64,000 nucleotides of DNA from Symbiodinium natans (lineage: Eukaryota; Sar; Dinophyceae; Suessiales; Symbiodiniaceae), in contig CAJNDS010002201.1 of the NCBI GenBank assembly GCA_905221605.1, forward strand, positions 257,022 to 321,021, given 5' to 3'. Of the stretch, positions 46,226 to 58,900 are shown in pieces. Position 1 is the stretch's first letter; each line of letters starts with the position of its first letter. The notes beneath the pieces were generated by a model that did not search any database, was not told the DNA's origin, and saw only the letters and a list, made by a program, of their open reading frames with translations. Both the position numbers and the translations under genes were made by a program.

Positions 46226-48800
46226 GTTCGAAAGATCACGGCGCCATCTACAAGCAAGAATGCGCACGTTGGCTTCTATGACGAGCCAAGAAGAGCACGG
46301 CGCAGAAACGTTCACAACAGAACAGTCTCTGACAAGGCTCAGGCAAACTTGACAGCAGCCCTACGAGCATTGGCCTGTTAACAGGACGCGCTCTTTGTGG
46401 AGTAGCCGTGGAAGTCCTGCATGATTCTTCAGCATGCGAAAGATTGTGTGGGCTCGATGATGTTCAAACTTCAGAGTTCGCCGCGTCATGGCATCCTGAA
46501 CGGACAGCTGTGTAAGCAGCCAGGCCAACTCTGCGCTTCATCAGCCTCGCCGCAGCTTTGACAATTGGGGGGTGACCCTGATATCTGATACCTGATAGCA
46601 GGCCTTGCTGGACCAACGTATCCTATGCAGTGGGCCGAATAACAGTTGAGCCAAAGCTGCCCGCGTTACTGGTGCACAATAGCCTACGCAAGCAGTGGGA
46701 TTGAGTTGCAAACTCTCACGAGCCATAGCTTACGTCTACCTTGACCATCGCAACGACCGATGTTTTCAGGGCATGGGCAAAATGGCAATACTTGCCCCGC
46801 TTGCCCCACTTGCTCTGATCTGGAAGCGGGAACCGATATGACATGTGTCACCTGTCCGACATGCCCTGTCTGCCCACCAAGTCCGCCTAATTGATGGCAA
46901 CCCTTTTTCTGAAGCCTAAGGTCTGCAAGCAAAGGGGCAGCTTGCACACGGCCTCGCTTTGGGCTGACTGTGAGGCAGACTTGTGGCTACTGTGTGGGTG
47001 GGGGTTGCCCCACTTTGACCCACTCGTTTGTCCTTCACATCAGGGTGACTTTTGTGGGCAGGAGGCGGGGACTTGCCCGCACTAGCGGTGGGGAGGTCTT
47101 GCCTCGCTTTGACCTGGCCCCCGCTACAAGTCTGCCTCACATTTGTGGCTAATCTGGGGGTTGGCTAAGGATGCGATATCTCGTCCCGGCGGGTAATTAA
47201 GCGCAAACCTATTGCCCATGGGGCCCAACTTGAATGTATGTCGTAGCTCTGCAACACGTGGCATATTGTGTCATTCTCCTGGGGCGCTGCGCTACAATAC
47301 ACATAAAAAGCTTCTCTGCTCCTCATCTTGTTTGTGCTTCACTGCAGTGCCGTGCGCATCAACCGACGTGCTGTACAGAGGTGGGACATATGTACAAACC
47401 CTGCATAGTACAGCTGCGTATCGAGAGCATCTCGCACAGCTCCCTGCTCAGGGCAGAAGTGGGTGCCTGCGCAGCAGCGACTGCTTGTAGCTGGCACTTG
47501 GCTGATGACTGCGTTGCTACACTCAAGGCTGTCAAGGCACATCAAGGAACAAGGGCAAAGCTTGCCGTAGACCCAAACAGTGCACGACACTCCCGAGCAC
47601 ACCCAGGGTTTCAAAGGAACAGCAAGAAGCCCTCCAAGTTGCTCCAAGAGTTCACGCTCCTCGAGTGTAAATCATCACCGACGCCTGAATCCTGCTGGAG
47701 CTTGGACTGACCAAAACCAGCAGGCTAAGGGATTTTCAAGCAGGTATCTCCGAAAACCAGCTCCCTCGCAAAGAGCATCCCGCCACAGAGCATGCAGCAG
47801 CCGATAGCTCCCTTATCACAGCCGTGACGCCCGCGTCTTTTGGCACCCGATTGTAGCTGCAGCACAGCGGAGGCATATGTGTGGTGGGCTTCAACTTCAT
47901 GTTTGCTGAGTTTCACCGATGCAGCCAAGAACACTGCGGGAGCACTGTCCCAAAGGGAGCGACCAGCTGATGGGACATAGTGCAAGGTGCAAGCTCTACC
48001 AGGCTCGGTGGTCACGAAGTTGGCAGGTGGGCATGGACCTCACGGCCAACGTGGGCCTGCCTTGAGTTGTGCACCCAGGCACGAGTGGCATCGCTAGAAG
48101 GAGCGGGATCTTCGCCGCGGCCTGTCGCCGCGACCTCCAGCACCGGCTGAATGAGACTACCGAGCTTTGGAAGACCTCCCCCCAGCGCACTTGTGCATTC
48201 TCCTGAGCAGAAGCGTAATGCGCCGGGGCTGTTAAATTGTGATGTCGTCATGGACAGGTTCGCCTTTGTGCGGGCATTTGCCCCGCTGGTGGGGAGCACA
48301 CGCACAACCTGGTGAGTGTGAGTCATTGGCGTATTGCGCGGAGCATGCCGGCCTGTGGCCGGAGGTCTCTTCTTCCACCTTTCTTCTCGTAGCAGCCTGA
48401 GTACGCGAGTTTCGCGAGTGTCCTTGCATCCGCCTTCTGCCCCGGGACGCAGGAGCTCGGCCGTGCAAGAACCCCATATATGGGAGGGAGCGGAAAACAT
48501 GAAAACATGCCACAATATGCCGTCAAGGCACCACTTTTATTCGCACAGAACGCAAACAGGGACCAACCCCATCGTCACATTTGCCGGTTATTTCCGGACT
48601 CCACTGGTGCTCGAGTGCTCAACGAATTGCTAGCCCATGTGCGCAAAGTTGGTATGTCCATTCGTTCTTGCTTTGCGTTTCCAATGCATATGCTTTAGGC
48701 TTTTTGGCACTGCACAGGATCCTTTGTCAGTCAGTCTCGACACGAAATATCATCGAAAAGCTTCCATCAGGCTAAAGCAAGAAACGACCACCAGTTTTTT
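46226..48800. other. Mostly unassigned spacer
   Basis: Minus-strand stretches at 46700-46545 (CAPVTRAALAQLLFGPLHR) and 47470-47345 (EQGAVRDALDTQLYYAGF) may be exons. Two diverged copies of a GCCTCGCTTTG / CAGACTTGTGGCTA-like segment occur at 46950-47010 and 47098-47155. No gene could be supported. Confidence 0.4.
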
Positions 48801-48834
48801 CGAGCGTGGCAGCTCAGCCCCCAAGCTTTGGAAC

Positions 48835-49314
48835 ATCGACTTCGAAGCCGTGCTTTCGAAATGCATAGCGTAGTCTCTCGCGCTTGTCCCACTTCCTGAG
48901 GTCGCAGCAAAACATTGCAAAGGCTGAATGTTCATGAAGCATGTGGCACATTATTATGTGTTTAGAGGTTCTGTGCGCATAACCCAGAGTTAAGCACAGC
49001 TGCTTTTTCAGATCGATAGGCACCATTTGTCGTGGCCAGTTCTGCTTCGGAATGCTGTTGCCACCTTGGTGCAACCGGCCGAGGGCCCCTAGGCCAACTA
49101 AGCCAACTAGGCCAACTAGGCCAACCAGGCCGTAAGGACTGCAACTGGCGGCAAGTCTCAGGGCTGCACCAAACGGACCCCGACCGAAGCCGCTAATGTA
49201 GTTCGCCTTGGGAGGGTCGTACTCCAACCACCACTTCTCCTCAACAGTGTAGAAAGAGTGCAGTGCAAGAAGAGCTTCCCTCCTTTTCCTTGTGGCCAAC
49301 TTAAAGCGTTTCAA
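48835..49314 (-). CDS. Uncharacterised protein, two candidate exons
   Basis: A minus-strand exon from about 49295 encodes a basic N-terminal stretch (LATRKRREALLALHSFY) then EKWWLEYDPPKANYISGFGR. It runs into a nine-base repeat (49082-49130) that encodes GLVGLVGLV if still in frame. A second exon after CTCAG at about 48892 encodes KWDKRERLRYAFRKHGFEVD. The frame through the whole 166-codon interval is open, but the middle part (48900-49080) looks intronic. Possibly an organellar protein, from its basic start; this is a guess. Confidence 0.45.
49082..49130. repeat. Nine-base tandem repeat (AGGCCAACT)
   Basis: About five units of AGGCCAACT, one with a substitution. In the minus-strand frame of the flanking exon it encodes repeated Gly-Leu-Val. 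Confidence 0.85.
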
Positions 49315-49834
49315 CGGGCCACTTGTGCAACCGTAGTGTGGAACTCAAACAGACGCTGCGTGCACCAACTGAATCTGACTGGCAGCGAAAACAAGTCAGC
49401 TATAGCAGTGTTAGAGTGAAGTGCCATGGAAACTCGCACAGCGTTTCAGAGCGCCAACCGCAACTGTCCTCCAAGCCCTGCGTCTTCCGGCGCTTGTTTG
49501 GAGGCCGGGCGCATTGGAGAGGGCCTCATGCGATTTTTGATACTGAACACTTACTGACACACTGCACAATGCGCGGACAATCCGACCATGGTGTCCCATT
49601 GTGCAGACTCGCTCCCTCATCCTTACTCTGTTCGATGGACCAATAAGCACTCAGATATGCTCCTTACCATCTTGGCCACGGACACAGTGGCACAAAAGCA
49701 TCGCCGGCGGGGACTGTCGAGTGCAAGCACTCATCTCCTTGAGACTTGTCTTGTGCAGTGTGGTGAGGCTAGTAAGGGGGACTCCGGCGGGCTACCCTTC
49801 TGGCGAAGAGACAGAGACTTGCACCGTTTGATCA

Positions 49835-50730
49835 CAAGCCCTCAGCAGCTCGTCCTATAGGCGACCGCAGGATCTTTTCAGAAGGATCCCGGATGTGCCG
49901 CACCTGTTCGCCAATTAACATTAAGTACAGCCCGCCCAGCGAAGGGCGGACGCTGAACCACATGCAAGGATGGGATGCAGCTGAGCTCTGCGCTATCAGT
50001 GGAAGTGGCTCCGCAATCGGTCGTGCCGGGGCGAATGGAGGCACAATCTGCATGGTATGACACTTGCGCCCACACAAGCGTGAGAAGATCTTGCCCGCAA
50101 ACAATTCACAGTAAGTCGTGCGAAGTACGGCTGCAGTCATTCCATGCCGACAGACCTTGGCGACTTCCCTTTTCCCTACGACATAATCTCAGGCACCGCC
50201 ATCGCCACTCTCGAAAACACGCAGCGTGATGTCGGGAGCATGGCGGAAAGCCTAGGCTGAGCCGCTCAAAGTGTTGGCTTCGCTCATGCTCACTTCCTTT
50301 CTTCCTCGAAACATGCAAAGAAAACCTTGGTCTGCACATCTGTAAGTTTTGGCATGTCGCCACAATGCTACTTATTTCGAGTTGTTTCGAAATCAAAGCG
50401 ACAACTGGGTGACGCCTCCATACTGCTGGTTCTCGCGCTGTGCATTCCTTTTTGGAGCATGCCCATGTCACAAGTGTCTGAACTAGAAAAGAAGAGGTCC
50501 TTGAAGGCCGAGCAGCATTACAGTGGCTGAGGCTGGGGATCTCAAGACACCCAGCCCCCCCCACCAGTGCTTGATCTGTCGAGGGCATCGGGGACAGCAA
50601 CTTCTGTGGCAAGGAAAGGAATAAACAACACCTTGACAAAGCCAAAGCAGCCCACAAAGTAGCTCACAAAGTAGCTGTGCACACGGTGGCACCAGCTGTC
50701 CATTGCTGCGCTTGCGCTTGTGCGTGGCAA
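49835..50730 (-). CDS. Uncharacterised membrane protein locus, exons approximate
   Basis: Three minus-strand segments look exonic. 50690-50555 encodes a membrane helix (SYFVSYFVGCFGFVKVLFIP). About 50505-50375 encodes SSSDTCDMGMLQKGMHSART. 50060-49840 encodes PARPIAEPLPLIAQSSAASH then PSLGGLYLMLIGEQVRHIRD. Order and strand would fit one gene. No family recognised and no joins confirmed. Confidence 0.4.
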
Positions 50731-50796
50731 CTCCTGGAGAAAGGATGACTGCAGCCTTGGCGCAGGCTGCGCGACTTGCCATGCAAAGGTTCAAGT

Positions 50797-50880
50797 CTAT
50801 TATTATTATTATTGTTATTATGATTATGAGTATTGTTTTTTATTACTATTATTGTTATAGTATCATTATTATTAATACAA
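50797..50880. repeat. ATT/TAT microsatellite
   Basis: TATTATTATTATTGTTATTA-type words over about 80 bases. Confidence 0.88.
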
Positions 50881-52232
50881 GAGCTTGACTCCAGGCAAAG
50901 CTGCTAACACCGCTGGCGGTTGGGAGGGGGGTCTCATTGACGTTACAACTGCCTGCTCCATTCTGCTAGCTGCACTCTGCTGAGCACTCCCGCGGCATCT
51001 CAGATGGTTGGCACTCGTGTCCGCAGTGCCTCGTCCACTCAGCACAAAAACCACTGTGCTCCAATCCAGATGAGTTTTTTTGGAGTCTCTTGCTCTTGCT
51101 TCTTCCGCAGGAGGCTCGATGAAGTCTACCACTGCCATAAGCTTATGACAAGGACACTGAGCGCCTGCATCTGTGCGGAACGAACACTGGCACGTAGATC
51201 ACCTCAGAGAAAACCATGCGGAAGGGAAGTGGCCTACGAATACGCAAGCCAGCCTCCCTGACTGGCTTTGGTCCATCCCCACTTTGGATTCTGCAGCCGC
51301 ACCGTGCACAGGCAACAGCCAACTGAAAGAAAAAGGGGTTATGTTTATCATTTGCTCGGCCTGGACATGAATGATAAATGAGCACTGTCATCTACTGCCG
51401 TCATGCCATCGGCTACCTGATGACAATACCAACATCTCAGACTCTACTTGGCCTGCGGTGATCCTTGTGCTCGGCCGTCATCTGCCTCAGCGGTGCACAA
51501 GTCCAAACGAAACTTTGAAGTAGTTTGGCAGGCTTGCTCATGCCTGTTCATGATGCCAAGTTCGCATGCGTACGAGGCTTACGAAAGAAGGCTACAAATG
51601 TTTCAGGCTGAGCAAGATTCCCTCTGAGGCAAAAACCCCGCGATTCATGTTTTGCAACATGCAGACAAGCTTGCGAGAACGATTCAAATTCGCCATAACC
51701 TTCGTCGACATGCCCGCCAGGGCATTTGGTCTTTGGTTCCCCTATCTACTCATACCTGCGCTATGCACCCGGCACTGCATCGGGGAAGGTTCGAGTATAA
51801 AACTTGCGAATTCGACACCATGGCGTCCTGCATTCGCCGTGGCTTCGCAAAATCTCTGCAATTCAAGCTGATGCTCACTTCTGCACTGTGTCAAGCCAAT
51901 GGCTTGGGAAGCACGGCGGGCAGCTAACGGCGACCCTCACCACACCAATCAGAATGGAAGGCATCCGGACATCTGAGCCACAAAGCTGGATAAACCTGCA
52001 TGCCAGGCTTGTAGTATCATCTGTGGCTCCCTCCCATAATTTCATGGTCCAGCTGTTCTGGGTGTGGGAGCGAGCTGCATTGCCAACTTTTCATTCAAAG
52101 CTTTCAACGCTGCACAGAGCTCGTTCCCACGCGCATGAAAAAGGCAAACGGGCACCAGAAGGGGGCAACCCAGGGATTGATCGTCAACTTACGAGATTTT
52201 GCTCAGATGTTACCATCTGCTAGCTATCTTTA
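50881..52232. other. Unassigned spacer
   Basis: A plus-strand frame at 51566-51870 (LSKIPSEAKTPRFMFCNMQ) and a minus-strand frame at 51340-51150 (PVREAGLRIRRPLPFRMVF) are both weak. Nothing else was found. Confidence 0.35.
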
Positions 52233-52356
52233 TAGGGTTCTTAAGGGGGGGTTCATGGGGGGTAAGTACTTAGGGAACCTTGAGGAAACTTCGGGAGAAT
52301 GGTGGGGAGTATAAGGTACATACTCCCCTTGAACCCCCCCTCCCTCAAGAACCCTA
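52233..52356. mobile_element. TIR element family B (TAGGGTTCTT ends)
   Basis: A 124-base segment opening TAGGGTTCTTAAGGGGGGGT and closing with its imperfect reverse complement, ACCCCCCCTCCCTCAAGAAC then CCTA. A second inner palindrome, GGGGAGTATA with ATACTCCCC, lies at 52306-52328. No clear target duplication. It is unrelated in sequence to the TTGGGATG family. Confidence 0.7.
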
Positions 52357-52959
52357 CAAGAACTGCATATGGCAGAGGACAGATGACACACGCGATCCCT
52401 GGTCGCGTCGATGGGCAGCCCATTGGGAAGTAACTAAGTTGATCTTACGACTTGTTGCGGGGCTTAGCTACTGCTTTTCAGTGTCGTGGCCCGTCTCCTG
52501 GAGTGCTGCACAAGCCCGTCGTGTTGGTGAAACATCAACTCTTTCCGCGTGCACTTCCCTGTCGGTTGTGGCATGTCCTGGTCTTGGCTTTCATCTAGCA
52601 TCTGTTGGAAGGAAAAACTGCGCATCTACATTCATTTAAATATAAATATCTGTCTATTTATCTATCCATTTTCTATCCATAAATCTCTTTATGCAGTGTA
52701 GACGGCTTGAAGGCGAGGCTTATTCTTAGCTTTCTTTCTTTGGGTGAGACCCTTCCTGCCCCAAGGCTCAGAGGCGAGCCATGGCCCTGCCAGCATGTCA
52801 TCACGAACAATTGGTGTGACGATGTGCCGGCACGCCAGAAGCACGTTCACTGTGTGAATGCTGTTCCAGCCGTCAGAATGGGCACTGTGGACTGGAGCTC
52901 CCTAAGACATCCTGCGGTATGTGCCTCTCCAATCCCCGGCGCCGGCGCCAATGCGAGCA
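52357..52959. other. Spacer 3' of the IFT70 gene
   Basis: Pyrimidine- and AT-rich patches, including ATAAATATC / CTATTTATCTATCC words at 52635-52690. No gene was seen. Confidence 0.45.
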
Positions 52960-55900
52960 TCAGTCTCTAAGTTTCAGGAAGAAGCCTTGGCATTTGCGGA
53001 GATCGCACTCCTGCAACTTGCTGAAGATCACTAGGTCATTGAGGTCACCGGAGGCCCTTCTTCTTGCAGCGTGTGCAGGCACAATCCAATCTAAAGTATT
53101 TCCAAGCAGCGTTTTATCATTCTTGCCTCTTGGGAGACTGTTCGCTTGCTTGCTGCATCTTCGTTGGCAGCCTTCATAATCAGCAAACACCCTCATGCAA
53201 TGCCAGTGCTTTCGTGCTGAACAGAACAGGCTGAGCAGCACAGCCAGCAACCACATGCTGCCACCAGTAACGTTGACAACATTTTGTCAGCACAAACCAC
53301 GAGCACTGCGGAATGCACAGCTCTGGCCTCAACCACGTTGATGGTTGTGCCGATGTTCTTTCCGACCTGATCGGCGGAGTCCAGGAAAGCGATGATGTCG
53401 TCGAAGACTTCGTCGTTCAGCCTTCTCTTTCACATGAATCGCGTGCACGCACACAGCCGCTGCCAAAGTGAAACTCAAACGAAGCACACGCACTCTCAGC
53501 CCCAAACACGACCATATTCTTCGCGAGGGTCTCTGCAAGAGCTAGCATGCACCGTTTGGCATAGTACCTTTGGATCGAGGAACGCCATGGCGGAACCAAC
53601 AAACGAACAAAAAACTTCCTCACTTCTAATGGCAGCAGTGCAGCTCGAAAGCCCAGTCTTCGGTTACTCCGGCTACCATGTCCACCTCAGCACATGCCGC
53701 CCGGATGCCAGGTGTCGACGCCGATCTTCTTGTCATACGGCTCCTGAGTCCAGGAGCAGCACTATACTGACTGCGCTGCACATGAAACTCCAACAAATAC
53801 ACGTTTCTTGCCAAAGCGCCAGGGACTTGATGATTCGGCTAATGCCAAACTCGAAGTTGCCCTTGGTGCAGTAGAGAGTTCCGATCACCTCGGCATCGAC
53901 AGCAGGTGCTGGCGTGGCAGTCGGCTGCTTGCGTTTGCACACCAGCACACATTGGTTGCGCACGTCCTTCGGCCATCTCTGACCCATCTCAGGCGCCCAC
54001 CAGATTGATGATGCACAAGTGGTAGACCTCAGCCAGCACAAGTTTTGTGAACTCCTTTGTTCAGTTGTAGGATTCCTGGGTGCTTATCAAAACAACATGC
54101 CGACAGCTAGCTGGAATATGCAAGAAGAGTGTGCAAACACGCACCGAGGGAGAACCACGGCAATCGACGATGTAAAAGGAACGGGGGGGGGGGGTAGTAC
54201 TTGCCGGGTCCTTGACATAATGTGACATGCCGGGATGCCGGTTTTGACGGGTCCTTCACCTTTTCCTCCTGAAGCAAACTGCACGCAGGCCACGCCTGCT
54301 GACAGCCCTCCCGGGTTCCGCATACAGGATGGCAACCCCGGTCCTCACGCTCCACAAGCCTCATAAGTTCTTCCGCCTCCTCATTGGCCGAGGTCATGAC
54401 CTCATGCTTCAGGCTAAATTAATGCCCTGGCAGCTCACTTCGCTTCGAGTAGTGCACTTGTGCCACAAAGCAGGACTCTTCATCAGTGCCTGTTTCAAGT
54501 CTAGCCGGCACAATCAGTGACCACATGACTCAACTCTAGTTCTGCTCGGGCAGCACTATTTGGATAGGTTGCTTTGGCTGGGCAGTAGGTCAGGATTCAT
54601 GCCAGCTGCGCCCGCTTATTTAGGTTTCTTCATGCAAGTGCAGAAGTCATTTGCCAGATGCCAGCAAAGGAGCATACGCCACGCAAAGGTTGGCCAGGAT
54701 GATCGCAGTCACGTTCAGCAGGTCATCGTTGTGCTTTCGCACAAAGGGCTCATAGTAGCGAATGCACTCCTTAAACTTCTCCTGCATGAAGAAGATGTGG
54801 GCCACGTTCCTCAATTGCGTTGACGTCTCTTTTCTGTGCTGGACAAGCACGAAAAAACACCGCAAGTGCGTAAAAGGCAGCAGCTTCAGCTTCTGCAACC
54901 CAGCAGCAGCTTCCACGACTCATCTTCGCTGCAGAATTCGGCAGACTGGCGGAAGATTTTTTCCTCGGCGATTGTTCAGGTACATCTCACTATCAGGTGG
55001 CACAAGGTCGAGTTGGGCGAGGGAGGGCTGAGTCGGGCAACGTCTGGGTGTGAGTCGGACAGCGGATGATTGCAAAGGCATATCCACGAGTCACGGGCAG
55101 ATTCAAGCGCGAAGTTTCAGAACTCAGGCGGTCCCTTCACACTTCCCATGCTTCCCAACTAAGTCATCTAGGCTGGGGCAACAGCAGAGCGTGCAGGCCC
55201 AGGCTCCACCATGGAGTAGTTCTCCAGCTCCCAGTAAATCTTGGCCTGGCCCATGAGTACCTGAGCGTGGCTTTTGCTGTGCGTTTCACGAGGTTGAATC
55301 CATGGGTCCACGGTAGGAGTCGCGGCCGAAGGATTTGAGGTTGACAGGAACTGTTGCCTTGACCGAACTGCCTTGCCATGCTCCCTCCCAGAAGTCACCC
55401 GAGTTTAGAATTCTGCCCAATTTGCCGGTATGTACTTTGCCAGGGCGTCGTCGAACTCAGCCAGATACTTTTTCACCTGACAGGACACCCCGGGATTTGT
55501 GTGGGTTTGTTGTGTAACTCAGGGACCAAGGAACCTCAAACCCAGGCGAAGACTTTGATGAATCGTGAGTCAGGAGTATATTAGGAGCCCAAGCACTTAG
55601 CCAGAGACTGCCAGTACCATCATGAGTCCTACTACATGGCCCTACTGGTGTTGCAGCTACTGCTGTCACACGCACGCCACGCCGCATGCTAAGCAGCATT
55701 GAGACGGCTCGAGCCTGGGTCTGATCCCGCTGCCGTCTTGCATCCTGGATGTTCTTGGTTCCTGCAGGGCTCTCTTTCTAGGACCACACGGTTTTCCGTT
55801 TACGTTTCCATACCTGTCCTTTCCGCAACATCTCGACATGCTTTGCCGACAGCTCGTCGAAGCGCCGGTATGCTTCTTCAGGCGAAGACTGGCCCAAAAT

Positions 55901-58900
55901 CAATGCATCCAAGAATTCCTTACATGGCAGACAAAGTTCATGAAGCATCCAGCTGGGGGGGCGGGGATTGGGGAGAGGATTATGGGGGGCGGGGGGGGGG
56001 GGGGGGGAAATTTGGGGCCTCGAAAGACTAGATCCTCGCCCCTATGCCAACTGAGATTCATAATCCTCAGGCTTCATGTTCTTGTAGGTGAGCTCGGCAT
56101 TCTCCGCTAGAATGTCGGCTGCGAGGTCATAGTAGCCTTGAGCGCATCTTGGGATTTGCTGGCCATGTCAAGCAAGGGTTTAGGGTTTAGGGCTTAGGGT
56201 TTAGGGTTTCGGGTCAATCGCCTACAGTCGCTGACGCCTACAACTTGTTGGGTTCGGGGTCGGCCATTCACCACCTATATGTAGGTGGGTGGAAGGAAGC
56301 CATCAATGGCACCAAATTGGCGTGTACTCGGCAGCTTTCATCCGGGCAGCTGTACTTGCAATACAGCAGCAGGAGGTTGACAAAGGTCTCCTCAGAATCG
56401 CGTGCTGCATTTTTCTCACTTCATCTCGGCGGCTTGGCCACCGAAGTTTGCGTAGCTACAACGTCGCAACTTATTACCAGCCTGACTCGACAGAAGGTTC
56501 CTACCTTCTTGGATGCCGAAGTGCTGGGGGGGAGGGTTGCTGGTTAAGCAGGAAATTGAGCTTGCGGAAGCCTTCAGTAGGCTTCTCATCCATCTCCTCG
56601 GCATCCGATTCAATGCGAGTTTGAACTCCGATGGGTGTGAGGCAACTCACAAAAGACACCGCTTCACTTCTGAGCGTGCTGCGATGAGGGCCTGGTTGTG
56701 GAGCGTGACTGGATCGAGCTCCGACTCGTCCCGAGGCGGCATGTCCGCTAAGGCGTCCTCTGCGCACCATCCAACAGTTGTGCTTAGACCCGAAGCCCAC
56801 ACAAAACCCCCCTCATCCTTCCCATACAGCAGAGAAAGCCGTCCTTAGCAGCTTCCATGTTTTTCGTCATGTACCTGTCACGGGCCACAACACCTCCCTA
56901 TTCCCAGGAGATTGGGTCTCCACATCATAGCATAATTTCAGCCGGTGCGCTCTATTGCAGACTTGAGGTTGAAGGCTTCGATGAGGGCAGTTTCCCTCAG
57001 GACGGAGGTGTTGCCCACACTCCTGGCACAGGGAAGCTCTTCTTCACAAGTTTGCTGAAAGGCTAGCTAAGACTCTCCCTTCAACCATTCTCAACCATCC
57101 AACCTGCGGTCCCGCCCTGGTTTCCAAGCTAGGGATGATTTGAAAATCCTGGCCTTTATATTTTATCTTGATCGGTTCGAAACCCCTTGCTTCGCACACT
57201 TTAGTAGTCACCGCCCTCTGTATGACAAGGCTCCGAGCTTTCAGGTCGCCTTCTGACCTGATCCGATCTGGTGTGCTACGGGTTCAACTGCTTCAACAAG
57301 CAAATGAAGCTCCAGCTTGCAAGCTCCTGCTGCCATGTCGCAAAGCTCCTACGGACAGCTCCGGATGATCCCGCACACCCCGCTCGATGATCTCGGCGAT
57401 GTGCTTCAACGCCGGACCATACTGCTTGGAGCCTTGAGCAATGGAACAGTAGCCAAGCTATTTGGTGGTCTTCTATGTCAGTGTGAAACTTGACCGAGCT
57501 CAATGCTATAGTAGCACAGGGCAATGTTGTAGGCAAGGCTTGCCTGTCAGGGCTTGACTAGTTGTAACTGCTGCAAGTAGGTGGTTGCGAATCGGTTCTA
57601 TGCCACGTGCGCCTGATAGCCGGTGCTTGTTATCGCATCGTTGAATAGCTTCATGGCTTCGGCGTACCTGTCTTGCTCGATCTTTTGTCAGCTGTTTGTC
57701 AAGTGGAAGGGTCATTCTGCCGGAAAGATACTACGCGACAAGCCCTCCAACACACATGGTTTTTCGGGGCACCGCTTCTCTTTCCAAAGCAGCGCACCCT
57801 CGAAGACCTGCCTCTCCTGAATCCAACGCAGGCTTTCAGCCGGAGGGCGGCAAAAGGGAAGCAACGAGTCACCAAGCAACAAAACGCAACAATGTGAAGA
57901 TCCCCTTGACCAGCAGTCGGTGCCCCTCCTCAGAGTCTGGATGACATTGATCCAGGATGCTACGGGCCAGCTGCGTCTCTTCCTGCACAAGTCAGTCTTG
58001 CAAAATCAAACGCACACGAACAAGGAGGAGAGGAGCGTGCCGCCGGCACAACATGTATGTACATGCAGGGCCTGTTCATAGGAAATCGTGGCTTGCAGCA
58101 TCAGCACCCGCTCCTTTTTGGGAAACGAAACAGTCACAGGAACGTGTCAAGTTGTCCGGGTACCACCGGCGAGGACTTGCAGCCCAGGCACAGTGTACTC
58201 CGGCGACTCCACTGAAGTGCAAGCCTGGCTAGCCTCCTCGTACAAGCCTGCTTTGATCAGGCTCTGGACCTAAGATGCCCCAAGGAGGCGACTACGCCTC
58301 TGCCAGTCGGCACGTGGAGCACTGTTAGAATATCTTGGAACCAAAGTTGCATGGTATATCTTGTACTCGTCGATCTCTGGAACGACTTGTACAAGCCTCA
58401 GAAGGGGAAGTTGCGACTCAAGCTCTCTCCGATGCACAGTGATGCGGAAGAGCTCATCTTCATGGCAATATCTGGGGTCCACCCTTGCACGTCTGCGGAG
58501 CATCAAAGCACAAACGCATGCTGTGGCAGACGAGCGGTGACGAATGCCCTCATTTCGGGACTGAACGATACCCACTAGTAGCACCAAGCCACTGAGCCTG
58601 GAGCGCATGCACTAAAGCTAATCGGTTATGCCTGGGGGCTGACCATATATGTCCGCGGCACTGGCAAAGTCTTGCATGTGGTAGTAGCAATATCCGAGCA
58701 ATGACCTCAACATCAGGTGCTGCCGTGCTCATTGTATTCTCGAGACCTCACGCTACATGCCTGCATCGCCCTGCAGGGACTCGTGGCTAGTGCTGAACCT
58801 TCAGCACGCCTTGCGTGTTTCAACATGGAACTGTACTAATGCCTGCTAGGACCCCAGCGTGAAAACCAAGATTGCTTCTTAGAACATCGAAACCAAGTCG

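Noticed and set aside
57165..57185. tRNA B-box-like GGTTCGAAACC
   Set aside because: No matching A box or cloverleaf could be drawn around it; the same holds for GGTTCGACCCC at 22648.
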